Below, one piece after another: positions 57,663 through 64,000 of a stretch of 64,000 nucleotides of DNA. Origin of the DNA: Asanoa sp. WMMD1127 (lineage in GTDB: Bacteria > Actinomycetota > Actinomycetes > Mycobacteriales > Micromonosporaceae); NCBI RefSeq assembly GCF_029626225.1, contig NZ_JARUBP010000001.1, forward strand, positions 2,356,001 to 2,420,000, read 5' to 3'. The notes below the pieces were generated by a model. That model worked only from the letters and a program-made list of their open reading frames with translations, searched no databases and had not been told where the DNA came from. Within the stretch, counting starts at the first letter, position 1. Every line of letters starts with the position of its first letter. Both the position numbers and the translations under genes were made by a program.

Positions 57663-57789
57663 GTCAGTCCATTCCGTAGCGCATTAGCGGCATTTACCGC
57701 CTAGCTCTCCAATCGGACCAACGAGGCATACTCGCAGGACGTTGCTCTCCGTACCCAAGGAAGCCCACCGAGCCCTTACGATCCGGGTC

Positions 57790-59610
57790 ATGGTCGTTCC
57801 CTGGCGCAACCGGGCGCGTCGCGCGGTCGAGACCCGGTTGCGGGACGGGTTGCGCACCAACGGTGACAACCGGCCGCACTACATCGTCTGCGGCCACGAC
57901 GCGCTCGCGTACCACCTGGTCAACGCGCTCGGTCCGGCCACGGTGCGGGTGACCGTCGTGGTGCCGCCCGGCCGGCATCCCACCGCCCCGGACATCACGA
58001 AGATTCGCGGCATCAGGGTCCTCCGCGCCGACCGGGTCGACGAGTCGACGCTGCGGGCGGCCGGTCTGGAGACGGCACAGGGCCTGGCCCTCATGCAGCA
58101 GGACGACGTCGGCAACATCCACGTCGCGCTCACCGCACACGAGATCGCCTCCCGGGTCCGGATCGTCATGCGGATGTTCAACACCGGCCTGGGGTACGGC
58201 GTGAAGCGCCTGCTCGGCGACTGCGAGGTGCTCTCCGACGCGGCGATGGCCGCGCCCACCTTCGTCGCCGCGGCGCTGGGCGAGGTGGCGCCGACGAACT
58301 TCCACCACTACGGCCGCACGCTGGTGGTGGCCCGGCGGGCCGACGTGCGTCCCGAGCAGGTGGTCTGCGGCATCGCCGACACCAGCGACCCCGCGCGGCA
58401 CGTCATGCTGCCCGAACCGGACCGCGCCGACGTCGTGCTCGCCGAGGCGACCGGGCAGCAGCCGGCGGCCGAGGTGATGGCCAACCGGATCGCCCGAGCC
58501 CGCCGGTTCCGCCGGCCGTGGCGCGGCATCGGCAACGCGCTCCGCTCCTTCTTCAGCCGGAAGATCGGCATCGCCACCGCGTCGGTCCTCGCGGTCGCGC
58601 TGGCCTTCGGTTTCCTGCTCTACCGGGCCGACGGCGACGCCCACCTGGACCCTTGGCAGGCGGTCTACACCACGCTGCTGACCGCGCTCAACGGCGCCGA
58701 CGTCGAGGTCGAGAAGGGCATCGTCGTCCAGCTCATGCAGATCGTGCTCACGGTCGCCGGGCTCGCCCTGGTCCCGCTGATCACCGCCGCCGTTGTCGAC
58801 GCGATGGTCAAGGCCCGGCTGGCGCTCAGCGCCGGGCGGCTCGCGGTGCCGCGCGAGGACCACGTCGTGGTCGTCGGCCTCGGCAACGTCGGCACGCGGG
58901 TCATCCGCCAGCTGCACAACCTCGGCGTCGAGGTGGTGGCGATCGACAAGGTGCCCAGCCCGCGCGGCGCCGTGGTGGCCAAGCAGCTCGGCATCCCGCT
59001 CATCATCGGCGACGCGGCGCTGGAGGAGACGCTGGTCGAGGCGTCGGTGGCCACCTGCCGCGCCCTGGTCGTGGTCTCCACCGACGACGTGACCAACCTG
59101 CAGGCGGCGCTCAACGGCCGCGCGCTGCAGCCCGACCTGCGGGTCGTGTTGCGGCTCTTCGACGGCGACCTGGCCCAGCGGATCCGCTCGACGTTCGGGA
59201 TCTTCCGCTCCCACAGCGTGTCCTACCTCGCCGCGCCCGAGTTCGCCGCCGTGCTGCGCAAGCGGCAGGTCGTCGCGACGATCCCGGTCGGCCGGCACGC
59301 GCTGCTGGTGACGATCGTGGTGGTGGCCAAGGGCTCGGCGCTCGACGGTCAACCGGTGCGACTGGCCGAGCAGGCGCGGGGCGTACGCGTGATCGCCCTG
59401 CTCCCGACCGGTCTGCGCCCGAGCTGGTCCCCGTCGCCGGACACCGTGCTCGGCCCCGGCGACCAGCTGACCGTGGTCGCCCGCCGGGCCGGCCTGAGCT
59501 GGCTCATCAAACAGGCGAGCCCGCCGGTGGCGACGCCCGCGGTGCCCGTGCAACCCGGCCCCGAGGATCCGACGATCGCCGACGGAACGCCGGCCGGCAC
59601 CTCAGACTGA
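57790..59610 (+). CDS. Two-RCK (TrkA-N) membrane protein with atypical pore region
   Basis: A 606-aa protein. Start chosen at ATG 57790 (MVVPWRNRARRAVETRL). First NAD-binding RCK domain about 35-180, two membrane helices (about 258-278 and 314-340) and second RCK domain about 355-600 with VVVVGLGNVGTRVIRQLHN. The segment between the helices (LDPWQAVYTTLLTALNGADV) sits where a K+ channel has its filter but contains no TVGYG-like sequence. It may be a non-selective or non-conducting relative. Overlaps the convergent DUF4032 gene by 9 bp. Confidence 0.75.
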   Translation: MVVPWRNRARRAVETRLRDGLRTNGDNRPHYIVCGHDALAYHLVNALGPATVRVTVVVPPGRHPTAPDITKIRGIRVLRADRVDESTLRAAGLETAQGLALMQQDDVGNIHVALTAHEIASRVRIVMRMFNTGLGYGVKRLLGDCEVLSDAAMAAPTFVAAALGEVAPTNFHHYGRTLVVARRADVRPEQVVCGIADTSDPARHVMLPEPDRADVVLAEATGQQPAAEVMANRIARARRFRRPWRGIGNALRSFFSRKIGIATASVLAVALAFGFLLYRADGDAHLDPWQAVYTTLLTALNGADVEVEKGIVVQLMQIVLTVAGLALVPLITAAVVDAMVKARLALSAGRLAVPREDHVVVVGLGNVGTRVIRQLHNLGVEVVAIDKVPSPRGAVVAKQLGIPLIIGDAALEETLVEASVATCRALVVVSTDDVTNLQAALNGRALQPDLRVVLRLFDGDLAQRIRSTFGIFRSHSVSYLAAPEFAAVLRKRQVVATIPVGRHALLVTIVVVAKGSALDGQPVRLAEQARGVRVIALLPTGLRPSWSPSPDTVLGPGDQLTVVARRAGLSWLIKQASPPVATPAVPVQPGPEDPTIADGTPAGTSD

Positions 59611-60822
59611 GGCCTCCAGCGTCGGCACGTCGACGCCCAGCACCGCCTGCTCGTCGGGCCGGTGCACCAACACGTCGGTCAGGTAGGACTGGACGGCCGC
59701 GGCCAGGCCCACGTCGCGGCCCGACTCCTCGGAGCGGAACCAGCGGTGCTCCAACACCTGGGTGAACAGCTCCGCGGGCTCGAGCTTGCGCCGCAGCTCG
59801 GCCGGCACGGCCCGGACCACCGGCTCGAACACCTCGATCAGCCAACGGTGGGCGGCCTGCTGCTCGTCGGTCAGGTCGGTGTCGGCCCGATAGGCGTCGA
59901 GGTCGTTGAGCAGCGCCCGGGCCTGGTTCTCCTCGGCGTCGAGGCCGGTCAGCCGCAGCAGCCGCCGGGTGTGGTGGCCGGCGTCGACCACCTTCGGCCG
60001 CACGTACGCCCGGCCCTCCTCGCCCACCGACATCGACACCTCGGCGATGTCGAAACCGAGCTCGTTGAGGCGCCGGATCCGTTTCTCGATCTCGTGCCGC
60101 GAGTCGCGGGCGACCTCCTGCTCGAAGGTGACCTCGTGCCAGAGCCGCTCGTACCGCGTGATCACCTCGTCGGCCACCCACTCGGGGTCGATCGCCTCGT
60201 CGAGCAGCTCGGCCGCCCGCAGGTCGAGCGCCTCGCCGAAGATGTTGAGCCGGGCGATCTCGACGTCCTCGTTGCGCTGGCCGTTGGACAGCGACGGCCG
60301 CAGCGCGCCGGTCTCGGCGTCGACCAGGTAGGCCGCGAACGCGCCGGCGTCGCGCCGGAACAGCGTGTTGGACAGTGAGCAGTCGCCCCAGAAGAAGCCG
60401 GTGAGGTGCATCCGGACGAGCAGGGCGGCCAGGGCGTCGAGCAGGCGGTTCATCGTCTCGGGGCGCAGGGTGTGCGAGAACACCGCGCGGTACGGCAGCG
60501 AGAACTGCAGGTGCCGGGTGACCAGGACGGGGTCGAGCGGCTCACCGGCGGGGTCGACGCGGTCGGCCACGATGGCCACCGCCTCCACGGCCGGGAAGTC
60601 GATGCGCTCGAGCTGGCGGAGCAGGTCGTACTCGCGCTCGGCGATCCGCTCCGCCGTTTCCTTGACCGCGTAGACGGTGCCGCCCAGCCGCACGAACCGC
60701 ACCACGTGGCGGGAGATGCCCTGTGGCAACGCGACCAGGTGGTCGGCCGGCCACTCCTCGAGCGGCGTCGACCACGGCAGGTCGAGCAACGCCGGGTCGA
60801 TGAGGGCCGAAGTGATGCGCAC
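59602..60822 (-). CDS. Kinase-like DUF4032 protein
   Basis: A 406-aa cytoplasmic protein. The N-terminal half looks like a Kdo/lipopolysaccharide-kinase-type protein kinase fold: Lys in VYAVKETAERIAE, the catalytic loop HLTGFFWGDCSLSNTLF (Asp and Asn present) and metal-binding YLVDAETG. The C-terminal half is DUF4032 (EVSMSVGEEGRAYVRPKVVD, AAVQSYLTDVL). All kinase residues seem intact, so an ATP-dependent small-molecule or protein kinase is plausible. Actinobacterial genomes carry it widely; substrate unknown. Confidence 0.8.
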   Translation of the reverse strand: MRITSALIDPALLDLPWSTPLEEWPADHLVALPQGISRHVVRFVRLGGTVYAVKETAERIAEREYDLLRQLERIDFPAVEAVAIVADRVDPAGEPLDPVLVTRHLQFSLPYRAVFSHTLRPETMNRLLDALAALLVRMHLTGFFWGDCSLSNTLFRRDAGAFAAYLVDAETGALRPSLSNGQRNEDVEIARLNIFGEALDLRAAELLDEAIDPEWVADEVITRYERLWHEVTFEQEVARDSRHEIEKRIRRLNELGFDIAEVSMSVGEEGRAYVRPKVVDAGHHTRRLLRLTGLDAEENQARALLNDLDAYRADTDLTDEQQAAHRWLIEVFEPVVRAVPAELRRKLEPAELFTQVLEHRWFRSEESGRDVGLAAAVQSYLTDVLVHRPDEQAVLGVDVPTLEASV

Positions 60823-60960
60823 GCCCTAAGTCTGCCCGCTCACCGCGCCGCCACGCAGGTCTCCGTGGCTCGTTACACAGTGGCGAGATGATCCGATTGT
60901 CTGCTCTGAGGCATTCCTCCTCGGGCGGCGGTCCACGATGGAACCCGAAGGAGACACGGT

Positions 60961-62343
60961 ATGCGGCGGACTCTGGCGCTGGTCGCCGGCGCGTGCACGG
61001 CAGTGGTTCTGGCCGGCGCGACGGCGTACGCGATGACCGGCGACGGGGCCGAAACGCAGCCGGCGGGGGCGGCGGGGTTGGGCCGGCCCGCCGAGGTGGC
61101 GGCGCCGCGGGCGGCGGCGCCCGCGCCTGAGGCCGGTGCGCCCGCGCGGGACGAGGCGGCGGCGCCCGCGCCGGCTGCGGCCGGTGGCGTCGGCGGGGTG
61201 ATCGACGCGGTCGGCCGGCAGCAGGTCGGCGCGCTGGAGTCGGTCGACCGCCTGCTCGGCTACCGCTCCGAGGGCACCACGCAGACGTTCCACTACCCGG
61301 GCGCCGACTACGTGAAGGTGCACTTCGACCGGGTCGACATGCTGCCGGGCGACTACGTCACGGTGGCCGACCCCGAGGGTGCCGAGGTGCACCGGATCGA
61401 CAGCGACCCGCTCGCGGTCGTCGACGGCCTGCTCGGCAGCCGGCCGGAGGCGACCAGCGACGCCGGCCGGTGGGCGATGTCGGTCACCGGCGACACCGCG
61501 GTCGTCACGCTGCACCGTGCCCTGCCGGACCCGCTGGGCCTGCAGGAGGCGGCCGGGCTCGGCGTGCGGGTCGACAAGGTGGCCCGCGGGTTCACCGAGA
61601 CCGAGCAGGCGGCCGAGGAGCGCGCCGAGCAGGACCGGGCCCGCTCGGCGGCCGGGCCGGGGCGCGAGGAGAGCGTCTGCGGCAGCAACGAGTCGCGGGA
61701 CGCGGTCTGCTACAAGTCGGCCGACCCGACCGCCTACAAGAAGTCCAAGGCCGTCGCCCGGCTGCTGATCAACGGCACCGAGCTCTGCACCGGCTGGCGG
61801 ATCGGCGCGACCAACCGGATGCTCACCAACAACCACTGCATGGTGACCTCCGACGACGCGTACGACACCGAGGTCTGGTTCGACTACCAGTGCGCCAAGT
61901 GCGGCGGGCACGCCGTGTTCAAGGCGACCAAGGTGTGGGGCGACAAGGTGCTGAGCACCAACCGGAGCCTCGACTACACGCTGTTCACCGTCGAGAACTT
62001 CGCGCAGGTGCAGAAGTTCGGCTACCTGACCATCGAGACCGCCCGCCCGGCGCGCGGCCAGGAGGTCTACATCCCGCAGCACCCCGGCGGCAACCCCGGG
62101 ATGATCGCGATGGGCAGCGACAGGGACAGCAAGGGCATCTGCGCCGTCAACGACCCGGCGTACGACGGGTACGCCACCGACAGCGACGTCTCGTACTACT
62201 GCGACACGGCGGGCGGTTCGTCGGGTTCGCCGGTCATCTCCCGTACCACCGACCGGGTCATCGCCCTGCACCACTTCGGCGGGTGCCCCAACAGCGGCGT
62301 CCGCATCGACCTCATCTACAACCGGATCAAGAAGCTTCTGTGA
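60961..62343 (+). CDS. Secreted trypsin-fold serine protease
   Basis: A 460-aa exported protease. Signal peptide about 1-24, an Ala/Pro-rich linker (35-78), a prodomain-like region (about 80-235, with TFHYPGADYVKVHFDRVD) and an S1 protease domain. Catalytic His 292 (TNNHCMV), Asp 338 (SLDYTLFTV) and Ser 421 (GGSSGSPV) are in place, and paired Cys suggest disulfides. The domain resembles lysyl-endopeptidase-like bacterial S1 enzymes. GAAGGAGA precedes the ATG. Its likely role is extracellular protein digestion. Confidence 0.85.
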   Translation: MRRTLALVAGACTAVVLAGATAYAMTGDGAETQPAGAAGLGRPAEVAAPRAAAPAPEAGAPARDEAAAPAPAAAGGVGGVIDAVGRQQVGALESVDRLLGYRSEGTTQTFHYPGADYVKVHFDRVDMLPGDYVTVADPEGAEVHRIDSDPLAVVDGLLGSRPEATSDAGRWAMSVTGDTAVVTLHRALPDPLGLQEAAGLGVRVDKVARGFTETEQAAEERAEQDRARSAAGPGREESVCGSNESRDAVCYKSADPTAYKKSKAVARLLINGTELCTGWRIGATNRMLTNNHCMVTSDDAYDTEVWFDYQCAKCGGHAVFKATKVWGDKVLSTNRSLDYTLFTVENFAQVQKFGYLTIETARPARGQEVYIPQHPGGNPGMIAMGSDRDSKGICAVNDPAYDGYATDSDVSYYCDTAGGSSGSPVISRTTDRVIALHHFGGCPNSGVRIDLIYNRIKKLL

Positions 62344-62395
62344 AGGTGCGGTAGGCGGGCCGGACCGGCGCGCGCCGCCTGGATACCGTGGTCCC

Positions 62396-63094
62396 GTGCG
62401 TAACGCGATCACCGACCGGGCGGCCGCGCTCCGGCTGCGGCCGGTGCGGCCGGCCGGCTGGTGGTTCGACGGCCTCCTGATCGGCCTGTTCGCGCTGCTC
62501 ACGGGCGTCCTGGCGGCCGGCGGCCTGCTCGGCGTCGACACCGCGGTGCGCGACTGGTGCCTGAGCCACCAGACCGACGCCACCTACTGGCTGGCCCGGG
62601 TCTTCAACTATCTGGGCAACGGCGGCCCGCTGACCCTGATCAGCCTGGTCATCGCCCTGTTCCTGGCGATCCGCCGGCGCACCGTCTGGCCGATCCTCCC
62701 GGTCGTGGCGGCGTTCCTGCTGACCGGCATCGTGATCATGCCGCTCAAGATCTGGACCGAGCGAGCGGCGCCCGGCTACACCGGCCCCGACGCGGTCGAC
62801 CTGTTCAACAGCGCGCTGCCGCCGGGCACCTACGACACCGGCTACCCCTCAGGCCATCTGGTCAACACCGTCGTCTGGTACGGCGTGATCGCGCTGCTCC
62901 TGGCACCCTGGCTGAACCGCACGGCGCGGCTGTGGCTGCGCATCGCCCCACCGGCGATCGTCTTCGTGACCACGATCTACCTGAACTTCCACTGGCTGAC
63001 CGACTCGATCGCCGGCCTCCTCCTCGGCGTGTTCATCGCCCGCCTGATCGACCGCGTCCCGTGGCGACTGCCGGCCCGCAGCACCCTGCCCTAG
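62396..63094 (+). CDS. PAP2 family phosphatase
   Basis: A 232-aa membrane protein with about six helices. The acid-phosphatase motifs are KIWTERAAP (a variant of motif 1), YPSGHLVNTVVWY (motif 2 with the catalytic His) and FHWLTDSIAG (motif 3 with His and Asp). The family dephosphorylates lipid phosphates such as undecaprenyl pyrophosphate or phosphatidate at the outer face of the membrane. GTG start; 34 bp overlap with the permease gene start suggests coupling. Confidence 0.85.
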   Translation: MRNAITDRAAALRLRPVRPAGWWFDGLLIGLFALLTGVLAAGGLLGVDTAVRDWCLSHQTDATYWLARVFNYLGNGGPLTLISLVIALFLAIRRRTVWPILPVVAAFLLTGIVIMPLKIWTERAAPGYTGPDAVDLFNSALPPGTYDTGYPSGHLVNTVVWYGVIALLLAPWLNRTARLWLRIAPPAIVFVTTIYLNFHWLTDSIAGLLLGVFIARLIDRVPWRLPARSTLP

Positions 63095-64000
63095 CCCGCC
63101 GCTTGGGCCTGCGTGACGCGGTCGTCGTGGGGCTCGGCTCGATGCTGGGCGCCGGCGTCTTCGTGGTCTTCGCCCCCGCCGCGGCCGCCGCGGGCGGGGT
63201 GGGCCTGCTGGTCGCCCTGGGTGTCGCCGGCTTCGTGGCCTTCTGCAACGCGACGAGCTCGGCCCGGCTGGCGGCCCGCTATCCGGAGTCCGGTGGCGCC
63301 TACGTCTACGGCCGGGAACGGCTGGGCGCGTTCCCCGGTTTCCTCGCCGGGTGGGCGTTCGTCTGCGGCAAGACGGCGAGCTGCGCGGCGATGGCCCTGG
63401 CGATCGGGGCGTACGCCTGGCCCGGGCACCCGCGGGTCGTCGCGGTCCTGGCGGTGGTGGTGGTGACCGCGCTGAACCTGCGCGGGATCGCCAAGACGGC
63501 CCGGGTGACCCTGGTCCTGGTCTGCGTGACGCTGGTCGTGCTGGCGGCGGTGGCGGTCGCCGGGGTGGCGGGCTCGTCGTCGTTGTCGCTCGGCCCGGGG
63601 CCGTCTTTCCGTGGCGTGCTGACGGCGGCCGGGCTGCTGTTCTTCGCTTTCGCGGGCTATGCCCGGATCGCGACGCTGGGCGAGGAGGTCCGCGACCCGG
63701 CCCGCACGATCCCGCGAGCGATCCCGTTGGCGTTGGGGATCGTGCTGGCCATCTACGCCGTGCTGGCGGTGGTGGCGCTGGCGGTCCTCGGCCCCGCCGG
63801 CCTGGCGTCGTCCGCGGCGCCGCTGGCGTCGGTCGCGTCGGTGGCCGGCTCCGACGCCCTCGCCACCGCCGTCCGCGCGGGCGCCGTGGTGGCGGTGCTT
63901 GGCGTGCTGGTCGCGCTCCTGGCCGGCGTGGGGCGGACGGCGCTGGCGATGGGCCGCCGCCGCGACCTACCGGCGCCGCTGGCGGCGGTGCATCCCCGGA
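63061..64000 (+). CDS. APC-superfamily amino acid permease, 5' part
   Basis: Open to the window end; 313 codons are visible. The N-terminus (ARRLGLRDAVVVGLGSMLGAG) is the first helix pattern of APC transporters, with the unwound substrate-binding GSMLGAGVF. SSARLAARYPESGGAYVYGRE and FAFAGYARIATLGEEVRDPA are also typical of cationic or broad-range amino acid permeases. GTG 63061 lies inside the PAP2 gene; TTG 63103 is an alternative start. Substrate cannot be assigned. Confidence 0.85.
   Translation, partial: MATAGPQHPALARRLGLRDAVVVGLGSMLGAGVFVVFAPAAAAAGGVGLLVALGVAGFVAFCNATSSARLAARYPESGGAYVYGRERLGAFPGFLAGWAFVCGKTASCAAMALAIGAYAWPGHPRVVAVLAVVVVTALNLRGIAKTARVTLVLVCVTLVVLAAVAVAGVAGSSSLSLGPGPSFRGVLTAAGLLFFAFAGYARIATLGEEVRDPARTIPRAIPLALGIVLAIYAVLAVVALAVLGPAGLASSAAPLASVASVAGSDALATAVRAGAVVAVLGVLVALLAGVGRTALAMGRRRDLPAPLAAVHPR

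Overview
The window looks like chromosomal DNA of a high-G+C actinobacterium, most likely a member of the Micromonosporaceae. The inference rests on strong G/C bias at third codon positions, frequent GTG starts, actinobacterial signature genes (lsr2, carD, clpC, DUF3263, an LpqE-type lipoprotein), mycobacterium-like gene order, and a four-gene phenolic-lipid cluster resembling the agq cluster known from Actinoplanes.

The backbone is a conserved housekeeping block also known in Mycobacterium tuberculosis (Rv3579c to Rv3600c): coaX, lsr2, clpC, mutY, disA, radA, lpqE-like, carD, ispD, ispF, cysS, rlmB. Two blocks interrupt it here. The first (12.0-17.1 kb) holds a UbiA prenyltransferase, a methyltransferase, an acyl-CoA-dehydrogenase-fold flavoprotein and a type III polyketide synthase, followed by a 52-aa protein, a 168-bp near-palindromic element that looks like a MITE, and a membrane-anchored thioredoxin-like protein. 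The second (19.2-38.1 kb, between ispF and cysS) holds a TPR membrane protein, a complete-looking homogentisate pathway (aminotransferase, hpd, hmgA, fahA, plus an unknown co-transcribed gene) with an Lrp-type regulator, class I and class II fumarases flanking a putative RAMA/HEPN defence pair, a LacI regulator, a decayed nuclease-like gene with DnaA boxes upstream, and an IclR regulator.

From 40.8 kb onward the window is a mosaic of envelope, transport and sugar genes: a secreted phytase-like esterase, an Hsp70-TM-beta-propeller fusion, an MsiK-like ABC ATPase, tRNA-Thr, a DIP1984 protein, GDP-mannose dehydratase, an ABC-2 exporter, an amino-sugar catabolic operon (SIS protein, ROK kinase, nagA) with a divergent DeoR regulator, a DUF3626 gene with a decayed methyltransferase upstream, a repetitive secreted protein, a two-RCK membrane protein with an atypical pore, a kinase-like DUF4032 protein, a secreted serine protease, a PAP2 phosphatase and a truncated APC permease.

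Functionally, the tyrosine genes feed fumarate into the two fumarases. The amino-sugar operon and MsiK point to a saprophytic, chitin- or polysaccharide-using lifestyle. disA and radA form the usual c-di-AMP/repair pair. No integrase, transposase gene, CRISPR array or rRNA was seen. All functional calls are by eye from sequence and remembered family features; no database search was run.
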